64,000 nt of DNA from Aedes albopictus (lineage: Eukaryota; Arthropoda; Insecta; Diptera; Culicidae): contig NC_085137.1 of the NCBI RefSeq assembly GCF_035046485.1, positions 446,032,334 through 446,096,333 of the forward strand, read 5' to 3'. A program made the position numbers and the translations under genes. Positions 1-11,689 of this stretch are shown here, piece by piece. Each line of letters starts with the position of its first letter. Positions within the stretch are counted from its first letter, which is position 1. The notes under the pieces are model-generated. The model did no database searches. It worked only from the letters and a program-made list of their open reading frames with translations, and was not told where the DNA came from.

Positions 1-595
1 TGTTTCCAGAAAGAAATATTTGACCATAGCAAGATCAATTTTTGCGTTCTATTTTATTGTTACAACTTGTAAACGTTTTATTTCAGGAGGATTCAGGTAA
101 ACATACCATTTCATATAGTGGGTTCAGGTAAATCTATAAGTTTCCTTTTCTATTTCAGATTTGAAATTAAACACCCAACAAGGATCATGATGGGAAAGGA
201 ACCAGGCATCAATCAAAAATATTTTGTGCACCTGAACGTTGACCAAACGTTTCCTTTGAACTTTACCCTTCCACTAACACCCAAATTCCCGTGACGCCTA
301 GGCCTGAAAGAATGTAGAGGTCTCTATGTACTTTCATAGGTGTCCAACTAATCTTCCTTTCCCATTCCTTAGCTGTCGCAAGGACGTGGCCAGGGCAGCA
401 CTCGACCGTTGGAGGATTGCGTCAATCTTGTCTAAGAGTCAGAGATTAGTCCCAAATCTTTGTGCTTTGGTAACGGAGAGGAAGGATGCAACCCTTATAA
501 CAGCGATCCAGGGCTGTACCACCTACGAATTTGTGCGACTTGCTTAATGCTAATGCTAATGCTAATGTTAATGCTAAGTTTCAATAGGAACCCGT
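1..595. other. Unassigned DNA with a GCTAAT microsatellite
   Basis: I recognise no gene here. A short 73-codon open frame at 326-547 has no recognisable motif. A hexanucleotide run of about five GCTAAT/GTTAAT units lies at 545-577. Confidence 0.5.
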
Positions 596-806
596 AGAAA
601 TTCAAAAAGACACTACACCATCTTCAACCAGAGGTTGTACAGACTGAACACACGGACAACACACATAAACACCCAGTGGCCCAGTGGAAAATTTTCCGTT
701 TGACGAAAAGTTATCACCGACTGGAGCGGGAATCGAACCCACACTCCGAGGTTTACGAAACTCCTAGATGACTGACGCCACTAACAGTACGGCCATGAAG
801 CCCAAT
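596..806 (-). mobile_element. tRNA-derived SINE (family sharing its body with 20070-20276)
   Basis: On the minus strand the head reads like a tRNA gene: an A-box-like segment (TGGCCGTACTGTTAGTGG) near 800-780 and a B box (GGTTCGATTCC) near 740. The body downstream, with a CACCCAGTGGCCCAGTGG segment near 670-690, matches the SINE at 20070-20276, so two copies of one family lie in this window. The ends are approximate and I could not define a target duplication. Confidence 0.7.
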
Positions 807-840
807 TTACCTCAAAAAAGGAGTTGTTGGAAAGGAAATA

Positions 841-1195
841 TGTGAAGCCTTGGAGAATTTTTGAGGAAAATAATTCTGGAGTTCCTGTAAGAAACCTTAG
901 TAGATTTTAAAACAGAATTGTCGATTTTTTTTAATTGATCCATGGATTAATTGCGGATGTAACCCCTAGAGGATTTCCATAGAAGAATTCTAAGGAATCT
1001 CCAGGGAAATTTATGGAAGAATCTCTGAAAGAATTTCTGAAGGAATCGTTGTAAGGATTTCTGAAGAAGCATGGGGAATATTTACCAAAGAAATCCTTGG
1101 AGAAATTTTATGAGAATCCGTTAAATTTCATAAAGAATCACGAATATATTTCTGAAGGAATCTGTGGATGTTCTTTCTGAAAGAATTCCCAAACG
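841..1195. repeat. Degenerate 12-bp repeat, purine-rich on +
   Basis: Repeated variants of GGAATTTCTGAA and AGGAATCTCCAG occur throughout. This is a highly diverged form of the 12-mer array seen better at 5.1-8.2 kb and 50-53 kb. It continues past the element at 1203-1696 to about 2140. Confidence 0.6.
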
Positions 1196-1202
1196 AAATC
1201 CC

Positions 1203-1696
1203 ATCCCGAGCAGAAGAAAATAACAAGAGAATAACATATCATGGTATTTATCATAAATACTACCATACCTTGATATGCCCTTTATTAGGTGGTAATAAGA
1301 GGCAAAATAACAAAAACGAATACCAAAATTTTGTATAAATAACACCTAGAAAGTAACAAGTCTTGTTATTTCAATAATGGATGCAGTCCTAAAATTTCAA
1401 GTGCTGTTTTTATTATCCCAAAGTTATTGAATAACAAACTAATACCATTTCTTGTTATTAAATGTTCCATTTGTTCGATGATTTCATAATGTAATAGCAA
1501 ATCTTGTTCTTCGGTTATTTTCACTGCTAAACCAACAAATACTACATCAATACCAAGCTCTGCTCAAATACCTCCAACTGTTACTGTGATGTTCTCATAA
1601 CATTTCGTGGAATAACGCAGCAATAACAATTTTAGGTATTAGAGCACATGTTGTTCTTCGCATGGTATTTGTAAGGTATGCCCTTCTGCTCGGGAT
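1203..1696. mobile_element. Inverted-repeat element, 494 bp, TIR ATCCCGAGCAGAAG
   Basis: The 14-bp sequence ATCCCGAGCAGAAG at 1203-1216 is perfectly inverted at 1683-1696. The interior is AT-rich and full of AATAACA / TGTTATT motifs in both orientations, with no coding capacity. I see no convincing target duplication. A similar start (CCCGAGCAGGAGAAAATA) occurs at about 35991, suggesting a second, diverged or truncated relative. Confidence 0.65.
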
Positions 1697-1697
1697 A

Positions 1698-2140
1698 AAA
1701 ATAAGGGATTTTTTTCAAATGGAAGCTTTTCTAAAAATTTTTTTTTGAGAAATTTCTTGTAAATCCCGAGGGAAATTCTGTAGCGGTTTATGGAAGATGT
1801 TCCAAAGAACTTTGAGAAGACAGCTGAGGAACACTTATTGAAAGGAATTTCTGGAGGATTTTCTAAAGGAATCCATGGAGTAATATCGATTGGAAGGTTT
1901 TGTAATAAAGTTCGTAAATAAATTTCTCGGGTGATTTCTAGAAAACTTAAGGAAACTAAGAATTTTCAAATTTCTTAGCAGAAACTATACAATGCCAGAT
2001 TAATTGGAGAGCCCGTAGTGGAATTTCAGAAGGTATTTGTGGGGTAATCCTTGAGCAAATTTCTGAAGAAAATCCGATTTTTTCTTTTATTTCTAGGGAA
2101 CTTGAAGGAATCCATGGAAGAAGTTACAATATCACAGATT
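1698..2140. repeat. Degenerate 12-bp repeat, purine-rich on +
   Basis: This continues the array at 841-1195 beyond the inverted-repeat element, with units such as GGAATTTCTGGAGG. The order suggests the inverted-repeat element was inserted into the array. Confidence 0.5.
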
Positions 2141-4299
2141 TGTTTTCCACGTGTAACCTTGAGCTGCTACTCCAGTAACGCCAGACCAGCTACACTCACA
2201 CAAGGAACCAATAAGATAACTGTCGGAGACTAAACAAGCGTCTTCAGTGTGTGAGTGTTGGTGAGCTGCTATTTATAGGCGACAATGGCGCCTGCCACGT
2301 CAGATTGCCGGGCAATGTGGGGAAGAGAAAAGTAGTGATGATTGCAATCGTTTGCAATCACATCATAGTTTTCGCCTATAAATATAAACATCTAATATTT
2401 CTCTTCCCTTCTAATTTTGATCTTTTATTGAATTTTAAAAGTTTTAATAATTTAAACTGTATTATGTTTCCAATCAGGTTTGGACGTTTTCTAAGTTGAT
2501 AGGACATAAAAATGCTTTCCCAGAACTGTGGAGTTAAGTAGATCTAATAGGAATAGTATGTTGTTGAAGATGATATGCTCTTATATATGTATTAATGTTT
2601 GCCACTTATTCACAATTTGGACATGTATTTTGCTATGCAATGCTAGTAACGTCATAGGCAAGATAGTTTAAAATTAGATTTAATTTGAACAGAAGATTCA
2701 CATTAATATGAACAATTCTGTGTTGTTAGCGTACAAATGTTTTATATGGTCAAGTTCAGTGGAACAAATTTATTCCTGGTTTGAAATGCAGCAGCACATG
2801 CGTGACCCAATTCCCTAGTAAATTGTTAGCCACGAAAGCATTATTTATCTTGTAATAACATTCCCTGAGGACAGCATATAAGAAAATTGCGTAGTTCTCA
2901 AGATATTTTCATGTTTTGGAAGCTAGGTTGCTCTCCAAATAATCCATCTCGCTCAAACCCTGCCTTGTAATATATTTCCTAAAGCACCTCTCACTCGAAG
3001 CTTTCCATCTTACGGCCCATCATTATTCTCGCATTGATGGGCTCATGAGTGGCTAAGGGCTCTTTAATGGCAGCAGCCCGCGAATACTAAGCAGCCTGGT
3101 AGATACATATATCAGCTATGTTTACTTAAACGCAGGCCTCCCAAAAAGCCACCCTCATAAATCAGACCGTTGTTTAGTTCCGCAGCGCAAAAGTTTGCCC
3201 CAAAACAAAGTCAGTCAGGAAACTCTCAATTCGCTTTTGTCCCCCATGCCATATCATATCACAACTAACACACTGTCTGTCGGTCTGCTAGCAGCAGCCA
3301 GCGCAGCGGTACCTAATGATTAATGAGTTTCGACGGCTCCGCCAAAGTTGACGCGAACAAATGGCAAACACTGTTCCGTACATTTTCGCTGGAAGCATGT
3401 GGATTTTGTAGGGGCTCTTGATTGAATACCATCAGTTGCTGCCTCTGCTGCTGGCTACACGTGTCAGTGTCGGGGTTACCTGGAATTAACTTGGACGGAT
3501 GGAGTGAATCCTGCTGGTACTGGTTAGATAAGCGGTTTTCCACAGAAAAAGGATTCTCGACATCGACAGGATGGAGTAAAATCCAACGTCCCTGTCGGGC
3601 GCTTCGAAAAGGTCATCGACGTATTCCCGGTTCTGTTAAAGGTTTCTGGTGACGAAGGTGTGTGGGTCTTCGAATCTAAATTATTAATGAATCTCGTAAC
3701 TCTTACCCTCGCACAATCCTACATTTACGTTTTAATTGAAGGATGTCTTGCAGAAACAACTTTATGCCGGGGACACGAGCCGGACACAATTTTCCCACTC
3801 AATAATTCATGAGAAAATCCTTTCGCTTTCAATGAAAGATGGCCTTGATGCGCAGATATGTAGAGGTACGTATGTTTTGGGCTCAGTCCAACTTTGCTCA
3901 ATTCATTTTGCCGGCATATTTGGTAGGTTCTTTTTTGGCAAGCGACTTTCTTCCGGGAAGTTAATTAGCCAAAGATAAACACAAAGAGCTTCTTCACTCG
4001 CAAAAAGCACCCGGTAGGGTTGTTTGGAGAAATTTAACCGGAGAAAATATGTCTGGGAATCGGTAGAGAAGATTGCTTTCCGGTAGATACTTGGTAGATA
4101 GGAATCCTGAAAATTAACCGCGAAAATATGCCGTGAAATCATCCTTAGCAGGAAACATCAGAAGGAAGGGGCAAAAGTTACAATCGCAATTGTCAATGGA
4201 AACGAAGATAGAGTTACCTGTCTGGGATTCTTCAAAACATTGCAGATTGAGATGTGGATTTGCCCCATTTGCTTATTTGTACATTTGTCCGTTTCTCCG
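2141..4299. other. Unassigned unique-looking DNA
   Basis: I find no recognisable exon, transposon end or tandem repeat. Open frames of 60-82 codons (for example 2251-2499 + and 3313-3543 -) overlap on opposite strands, have no motif, and look like chance frames. Confidence 0.4.
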
Positions 4300-5090
4300 T
4301 ATTGGGAAATAGTTCAGGTATATGCAGTTCTTCCAGTAATTCCTTCTGACATTTCACCAATTCTTTCTGGAATTCCTCTGGTATCCCTCCAGTAATTTTT
4401 TCTGGGTGTACTCTTGGTATTACCTCCGAAATTCTTTCAGGAATTCTTTCTGAGATTCCTCCAGGAATTTCTTCTGAGATTCCTCCAAGAGTTACTTTTG
4501 GGAGTCCTTCAGGAATTCGTTCCCTTTGAGATTCCTCCAGAAATTCCTTCTGGATTTCTCTAGGCATTCTTTCTTATGGAATTAATTTTGGGATTCCTCC
4601 TGGAATCCCTCCAGGGATTCCTCCAGGAATTCCTTTTAGATTTCTCTAGGCATTCCTTCGGGAATTGCTCCAGGAATTCGTCACAGGATTCCTTCGGGAA
4701 TTCCTTCTGGAATGCCTCTAAGATTTCTCAAGAAATTTATTTTGGGCTTCGTCCAAGGAATTCCTTCCGGGATTTCTCTAGGAAGTTCTTCTGAAATGCC
4801 TTCAGGAATTTCTTTCGAGATTCTTCCAGAATTTCATTCCAGAATATTTTAAGAATTTACGAGAACACCCCCAGGATTTTCTACCGCAAATTCCTTCAGG
4901 AATTTCTCCGAGAAACTAATCAGCAAATTTACAAGGCACTTTTTCAAGAAGATTCCACGGAGTTCCAACGAAATTTCTTTCGGAAGTTTTTTCGGTAGTT
5001 TTTTTTAAGAATTTATTCGGGTGTTCCGAAGAAACTTCTTTATAAACTGCTCCAACGATTGAGTGGAGGTTCCAAAGAAAAATTAAAAAA
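4300..5090. repeat. 12-bp repeat array, pyrimidine-rich on + (GGAATTCCTCCA)
   Basis: Head-to-tail variants of GGAATTCCTCCA / GGGATTCCTCCA fill this block. Because the unit is 12 bp and has no stop codon in any frame, it yields fake open frames on both strands (4232-4567 -, 4576-4794 +) with four-residue periodicity such as GIPE or NSSR. The array flips orientation near 5.0-5.1 kb. Confidence 0.8.
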
Positions 5091-5274
5091 AAAAATCAGG
5101 AGAAATTTCTTAAAGAACTCATGGAGGAATTTTCAGAGAAACGTTTGAAGAAATTTCCGCAGCAACTCTTGGAATAATTTTCGGTTCGCCACTGAAAAAC
5201 TCACCGTAGGAATTCCTAGAAAAATTGCCAAAGAAGCTACAATAGTCGCAAAAAATACTTGAGTATATCCTGCC

Positions 5275-5482
5275 GGGGTCTTCAGGTAGTCCAGTGGTTA
5301 AGGCTATGCATCGCCAATCCGGAGACGGCGGGTTCGATTCCCGTTCCAGTCGGGAAAATTTCAAAGGCAGGCAAAGAAAGTGCTTCAATTAATAACTGTG
5401 GAAGAGCTCAAAGTACTCTAAGTTGAAACGAGGCAGGTCAAGTCTCAGTGGAGACGTAGAGCCATAAAGAAGAAGAAGAAGA
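5275..5482 (+). mobile_element. Feilai-like tRNA-derived SINE
   Basis: The tRNA-like head starts at GGGGTCTTCAGG with an A-box-like segment (TAGTCCAGTGG, about 5286-5296) and a B box (GGTTCGATTCC, about 5331-5341). The body then has the AATAACTGTGGAAG motif, and the copy ends in the (GAA)n tail AAGAAGAAGAAG. This head-body-tail order is what I know of Feilai SINEs of Aedes; the name is from memory. The copy is shorter than the one at 51779-52061: part of the body after the B box is missing. Confidence 0.8.
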
Positions 5483-6033
5483 TATTCAACCGGAACTCCA
5501 GGATGAATTTCCGGGAAACCCTTAAAAGAATTCCTAGCCAAACATCTGAAATTCCTGCTGGAGATCTTGGAAGAACTCTCGTAGAACAGAACTCCTGAGA
5601 TTCCCTAATTCGCCTAGCAACTGCAAGGAACGATACTCGAACGAACTTCTGCAAGTTATCCTGGAGAATTTCCGAAAGAATACCCGGAGGGACTATTAAA
5701 AGAATTCTCAGAAAAACTTACAAATACATTATCAGAGGGTTTTTTTTTTTCAGAGGAAAAGCTGCTGATGGAACTCCGCGAGGAATTCCAAGTGGAACGC
5801 TTAGTGGAATGGCCAGTGGAAATCTTGGAACAGTTCCCACTGGAACACATCTCAGTGTAGCTCTAAGGGTAATACCTATTGGAACATGTAGAAAAGATCC
5901 ATTGAATTATTTAAGAAATTCTTAGAAGAATTTCCGGTGAAACTCTTAAAGGTATCTAAGAGGAATTCCCGGCGAATCTTTTAGATTCCTCTAAAGAAAA
6001 AACTTCCAGAAGAATTCACGGAAGGATTCCTAG

Positions 6034-6207
6034 GGGAACGTCCATAAATTACGTCACGCAAAAATCGACCATTTTCAACTCCCCTCCCCCCCCCCCCCTA
6101 TGTCACACTTTTTGTATGGGATCTCTGAAATTTTGTATGGGTCGTCGTCACACTTTGCTGAACCACCCCCTCTCCCTCAAAGCGTGACGTAATTTATGGA
6201 CGTTCCC
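6034..6207. mobile_element. MITE, 174 bp, TIR GGGAACGTCCATAAATTACG, TSD TAG
   Basis: A TIR of about 26 bp beginning GGGAACGTCC is perfectly inverted at the two ends (6034-6059 and 6182-6207). The flanks are TAG at 6031-6033 and 6208-6210. A TIR beginning GGG with a 3-bp duplication fits the PIF/Harbinger type. The interior holds a poly-C run and no coding sequence. Confidence 0.8.
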
Positions 6208-6472
6208 TAGAGGAATTTCCAGAGGAATTCTTAAAGGAATTACCGGAGGAACTTCAAGAAGAATCCTCGGAGGAATCTACTGATATTCGCAGTGAAATTT
6301 CTAGGAAATCTTCTACAGCAATCCGAAGAGGAATTGCCGGGGCATCTTCTACAGGAATTCCTGGTAGAATTCCTAGAATAATTTCCCAAAAAATCCGTAG
6401 AACAATTCCCGGAGGAACTTATAGAGTAAATTCCGAAAGTATTCCTAAATGAGTTCCCGCATGAATTCCTAA

Positions 6473-6639
6473 GGGGGTGTTCATACACCACGTAGACTTT
6501 TTGGGGGGAGGGGGGAGGGGCTCTGGTCAAAGTCTACACTCCATACAAATTTCAAAATTTTTGCATGGACAAGAAAGTCTACGAGGGGGGGGAGTCTGAG
6601 ATTACCAAATTTTGGTCTACACGTCTTATGAACAGCCCC
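6473..6639. mobile_element. MITE, 167 bp, Harbinger-like, TSD TAA
   Basis: The ends are GGGGGTGTTCATA and TATGAACAGCCCC, flanked by TAA at 6470-6472 and 6640-6642. GTCTAC / GTAGAC motifs repeat inside. The 3-bp TAA duplication and G-rich ends fit PIF/Harbinger. A more diverged relative lies at 45263-45412. Confidence 0.75.
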
Positions 6640-8150
6640 TAAAGAAATTGCCGGAAGAACTTCTAGATGAATCTAGATGAATAATTCCAGGAGGAACGTC
6701 TACAGGAATTTCCGGAGGAACTCCCAGAATAAGTAATTACCGGTGGAACTCCTTGAGGAATTTTCGAAGACACTCCTGGTATTTCCAGTGCAATTTCTAG
6801 GAAAACTTCTAAAGCATCCCGTAAGGATTTATCGGGGGAACTTCCAGAGGAATTCCCGGTGGAACTCATAGAGGAATTTACGACGAAACTCCTGAAGAAA
6901 TTCGTAAAGGAATTTCCAAAGGAACTCGTAGAGGAATTCCGGAGGTACTCCTAGAGGAATTTCCGGATGAACTAATAAATGGATTCGTGGAAGAAATTGT
7001 AGAAAAATTCTCGGAGATAGTCCGACAGAAATTCCTGGAACTTCTAGAGAAATGCTCAGGGCAAACTCCTGGAAGTATTCCCGGAGAACTCTTAAAGCAA
7101 TTACTGGGGGAACTCTTAAAGGAATTCTCGGAGGAACTCCTGAAGTAATTTCTGGAGGAACTTTAGAGGAATTCTAGAAGGAACTCCTAGAGAAAGATTC
7201 GGGAGAATTCTCGGAGGAAATTGCTGGCATACCCAGAACAACTTCTAGAAAAAACTTCCGGAGCAACTTGTAGAGGAATTTCTCGGGGAACTTCTTGAAA
7301 AAATCCCGGTGAAAATCCTAGAGGTGTTCCCGGAGATATTCCAAGAGGAATATCCGGAAGTATTCCTAGATGAGCTCCCGGATGAACTCCTGAAGGAATT
7401 TCCGGATAAACTTCTAGAGGAATTCTCGGTGGAACACCTAGAGGAATTCCCGGAGGAACTCGAGGAGGAATGCCCGGAGCTACTCCTAGAGTAATTTCCG
7501 GAAATAACTTCAATAGGAATTCCCAGAAGAACTTCTAGAGGAACATACGGTGAACCTCCTAGAAGAACTCTTGGAGGAAATCCTAGAGAATTTCCTGGTG
7601 AAACTCCTAGATGAAAGTTCAGGGAAACTTCTGAAATAATTATAGGAAGAACTCCTAAAGAAACTCCTGGAGGAAATCTTAGACGAATTCCGGTAGGAAC
7701 TGCTACAGGAATCGTCGGAGCAGATTTTCGGAGATGTCTTGGAGGAATTTCCGGAGGAAGAGACATCTCGTAGGAAACTTCTAGACATTCCTAGAAGTAT
7801 TCCCATAGAAATTCGTAAAGGAATTCTCGGAGGAACTCCTAAAGGAACGACCGGGAAAACTTTTGGAGGAATCCCCGAAGAAATTCGTAATGGAATTACT
7901 GAAGGAACTCGTACAAAAACTAGTAGAGGAATTCCCGGAGGTGCTCCTAGAAGAATTGCCGGTGAATTTCAAAATTAACTCCCGAAGGAACTCCTAAGGC
8001 AATTCCCTGAGGTGCTCATTCAGAAACTTCCGGAAGAAATCCTAGTTAAACTTCTAGCGGAACTCCTGGAAAAACACCAGAGAAATTCCTGAAGGAACTC
8101 CCGCAGGAGCTGCTAAAAGAATTTCCAGAAGATCTCCTAATGCGAATCTC

Positions 8151-8825
8151 TCCTGGAGTGAACACGACACACACATTTTTTTTTTGAATTACCAGCATTT
8201 TCATAAATCTCGTGAACATTACCATACAATCGGAACTGCTCGTCTTTCTTCCGAGTCACAACATTCTTTCTACAGCCATGAGCTATCTTCAGGATCCCCC
8301 GGTATCGCCGTGCATTCGATTCGATAATTTAGAGGAGAAATTCTCTCACTTCTAAAGCATCGTTGACGCGACATGGGAAATTTAGAATTTAAAACAACCT
8401 TCGGTGCAATTTGCGGTATTTGGTCTATGTTTTGCGTTCCAAATTTTTAGAACTGTTACAAATTTAACCAAAAAAATAGACCACCGCTGAAAACGACCTT
8501 AGAGCATCTTTACAGAACCAAATTGAACCAAAAGACTTCATAACAGTTTCGAGCAGCTCTCCATCAGGATAAGGATTTTTATTTAGAATGTTTGTTCATG
8601 TTTATTTTTTTATTCTTGTTATTGTCTATAATAAAAACAGGAAAAACTACAGAGCTTCTTTAGGTCAAATATAATGGCGTATTGAAAATAATATTGAGTT
8701 TATTGCGGCTCTCAGTACTTAAAAAAACCTAGTAGTTCTCCAAATTGTTGTTTGGGATACTTACTTACTCCTTATCTTGTTCATGCTAATACCATGGATA
8801 TAGGCGATAGGAAAAATTGCCTCTC
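8151..8825. other. Unassigned DNA
   Basis: No repeat or coding signal is recognised in this stretch between the 12-mer array and the inverted-repeat element at 8836. Confidence 0.4.
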
Positions 8826-8835
8826 TATTATTCTT

Positions 8836-9042
8836 CATTACACCAACAAAGCTAGCCATGAAAATGTTTGACAATTCACAGGTCATTTTGACAGACCACA
8901 CACATGCACGAAAAAGACGGATAACATATTCTACTATATCGATCTTGTTGCCGTCATTTTCATGCTCATTATACATCTGTCAAAATGACCTGAGATTTGT
9001 CAGTCATTTTGAGGTTAGGTTCGTTGGTGTAATGCAGAATGG
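8836..9042. mobile_element. Inverted-repeat element with 10-bp flanking duplication
   Basis: The left end starts CATTACACCAAC and the right arm carries its inverse, GTTGGTGTAATG, at 9023-9034. A second inverted pair lies inside (CAGGTCATTTTGACAG and CTGTCAAAATGACCTG). The sequence TATTATTCTT occurs on both sides (8826-8835 and 9043-9052). A 9-11-bp duplication with long arms is more like MULE/foldback elements than Tc1 or hAT. The right arm has about 8 extra bases beyond the inverted repeat, so the exact end is uncertain. Confidence 0.65.
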
Positions 9043-9059
9043 TATTATTCTTCAATCAC

Positions 9060-9478
9060 TTAACCTAATTTACAGCTCTTTTGTCCACTAGGGCACCGCG
9101 TGAGCGATTCCAATTGGAAGCTGTACTTACACTTTGTACATCGCCTAAATGTATTCTATTCTAATTCTACTATATCGAACTGGTTGACGTTGCGCTGCTT
9201 TCACTTTCTGCTCGATCATGGTAGAATGATGAGCACGAGGATGTTTATGTGTTGCTGTTGGTTGATCCTATTCCAGTCCGATTGGGGGTCCATTATGAGT
9301 TGCCATTCGCCGATGTTTAAGTTTCCGGGTCCATTTGAGCCATGGGCTCAGAAGAGAGTCAGTGCCAGCTGCTCTCAGGAGGAAAGAGCAACTGACGAAA
9401 GTGCCGGGACTGGGTTCGAACCCATGACCATCTGCTTATTTCGCTTCATAACCCAATTGCGCCACGGGCCCCGGCTAC
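9060..9478 (-). mobile_element. Probable tRNA-derived SINE
   Basis: On the minus strand a tRNA-like head (GGGGCCCGTGGCGCAATTGG, from about 9473) is followed by a B box (GGTTCGAACCC, near 9420). The two boxes are spaced as in a tRNA. A body of about 350 bp follows and ends close to 9060. I treat it as a SINE rather than a tRNA gene because no proper cloverleaf 3' arm pairs with the 5' end. The ends are uncertain. Confidence 0.5.
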
Positions 9479-9479
9479 A

Positions 9480-11435
9480 TGGTAACGATTTATCGAAGTT
9501 TATGGACGTTAGAAAGCAAAAATAGGATTTAAAAAGCATAAAACGCGTAACACAGGTTCTACCAAAATCAATAAATAATAAATTAGGATCTTGGATCGTC
9601 CATAAAAATGCGAGCAAAAAGTCGAAGGCCAAGATTAGACAAGCACGACTGGCACAAAAAGGACTCGGCATATCCCCTACCCCACCATTATCCTTCGATA
9701 AGATGTGTTCGTGAATGTGTCTATGTACTATCTGTGCAACTTCTTTTCCAGACAACTGCCAGATCTCAAAAGCTTCCCGTCAAACAAAAGCGGAACGAAG
9801 AAAGCAACTTATCGTTCAATCTCGGCCGGAAAGTATCTGAGTGCCAAGCCGTGTTGAAACATCGAAATCCTCTTCAGCATTAGAATCGTCTTTGATGTAC
9901 AACCAGGGAGTAGATCATCTGTTATCACATCGTCTCATCTTACCGTCCCCTTCCCACCCCCAATTTGCTGGGGACGCGTTCCCCAAACTCATTCACTGCT
10001 TATTAGTTCGTAATTCATTGACAAGGATGGCAGAAAATCACTTCAAGCGATAAATGATACAGGATACGAATAATCCAAGACAGCCTTGTTCTTGCAGTAG
10101 CATGATGCCGACGCCTCACACCGTGCTCGTATCACAGAACAATTAAAGCATCTGATGCACGCTTTATCGCGTGATGACCCGTTATCGGATCATGTTACAA
10201 GTCATGATAAATTTTATTCATCACATTGTTTGCCACTTATGCACCCGCAAGCCGCATTCATGATTGGAAATGATACGTTCATAAGCATATCTGGAAGTTA
10301 AATCACCAAGAATGCTCAAAAAGTGAATGAAATCACTAATTTATCATTTCGACTTCATGATAACGATCGCATCGCGCCCGCACATGCCGAGCGAATCATT
10401 CTTCTCGGATCGAAGTTTGTTACGATGCTTGACGACAAAATGTTATCGTTGTTGCTATGATCGCGCGATGCCGTTCGACCGCGACACATTCGAAATCTGA
10501 TCATGATCACTAGATTTCCATCGTTGTTCATTGAAGTCATAAATTGTATTATAATTCTTTCCGACTTGAAACATAAACCCTCGTCTCGTCGTCGTCGTCG
10601 TCGTTATCATCGTTATCGTCACTCGCGGAGGAACATAATTTGTGCAAAATTAAATTTCCTCTCGGCGAAATGAGGCTGGCATGGCGCTTTCATGCCTCCC
10701 AATACGGTGTCTCATCGCGGATTGCTGGGGGGCTGGCGTTTGTAAGACACCTCCGCACAAATGCCACGCTGCCGCCAGACGCTTTTCGGTAACAAACGAC
10801 CACGACTGACTGTGTTGGCTGGCTGGCTGGCAACGGAAGAAATTCCCATAATGAACAATCGTAAGTACCACACGCCGCAGCGCGCCGCCGTCTCCATCGT
10901 CACTGAATTTAAATCGCTTCAATGATTACCGGTTGGTGTCTTGTAAAATCTTGTTTTTATCTTCCCCAGATGCTTTTGTTGTATCTCTTCCCACCCGGGA
11001 CGGTAATATGCGCCACAGAAGTACATCATCCGAGAAACCGTAATTAATTGTTATTATCCTCGATTCAATCATCCGTCGGAACTTTATAATGAAGAATATT
11101 ACTCCGAATTTGATTGTTCAAGAGATATAAGAAGAAAAATGGAAAAAAATACTGTTCGTGGGTCTCCATGGGTGATCTATTTTTAAATCGTTAAAAATTC
11201 TAAGCATTAAAAGCACAACTCGTGACCAAAAGTATAAGCGGATTAGAAATCAATCTCAATACTTGCGCAGAAGATTATTAAAGAATAAAATTGATATCAT
11301 TTTTGCTACATCAGGGATTCTTGATTCATCGCGATTGAATAACGAGACACTGAAGAAGACCTTACAATTGAGGTCGAAATATGTATCTGTAACAGGATGC
11401 AACAATTAGTTGAAATACTGTATGAGTATGAACAA
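9480..11435. other. Unassigned unique-looking DNA with CGT microsatellite
   Basis: No coding or transposon signal is recognised. A CGT run lies at about 10583-10603, and a GGCT run near 10820. The base composition is less AT-rich than most of the window, which would suit intronic or regulatory single-copy DNA, but nothing proves that. Confidence 0.4.
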
Positions 11436-11590
11436 TTTCTCCAGCACTTTTCCAAAGCTTGCTGCAGTTATTCCATTATGTATTCCTCCAGAGATTTCTT
11501 CAAAATGCACCTAGGGACTCTACCAGACATTTCTGTTCCAATACTGTTCTTGCAATTTCCTTCGATAATTTCTCCTGAGATCCTTTAATC
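11436..11590. repeat. Small fragment of the 12-bp repeat (pyrimidine-rich on +)
   Basis: A few diverged units such as TTCCTCCAGAGATTTCTTC are recognisable. The fragment is isolated from the larger arrays. Confidence 0.45.
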
Positions 11591-11689
11591 CTTTGAAGCC
11601 GGAATTTTTCCAAACGTTATTATGGAACTTTTTCTACGTTTTTCTGTTGTTTTGGTGCTCAATAGCATAAAAAGGGTAGAATATCATGC

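Larger units (their letters stand above)
5091..8150. repeat. 12-bp repeat array, purine-rich on + (GAGGAATTCCCG/GAGGAACTCCTA)
   Basis: This is the reverse orientation of the same 12-mer, often as a 24-bp dimer (GAGGAATTCCCG followed by GAGGAACTCCTA). Inserted in it are a SINE (5275-5482) and two MITEs (6034-6207, 6473-6639). Open frames up to 173 codons (7245-7766 -) and their overlapping partners on the other strand are products of the repeat, not genes. Confidence 0.8.

Noticed and set aside
7187..7806. Overlapping open frames of 98-173 codons on both strands
   Set aside because: They lie in the 12-bp repeat, which has no stops in any frame; the proteins are only four-residue periodic strings.
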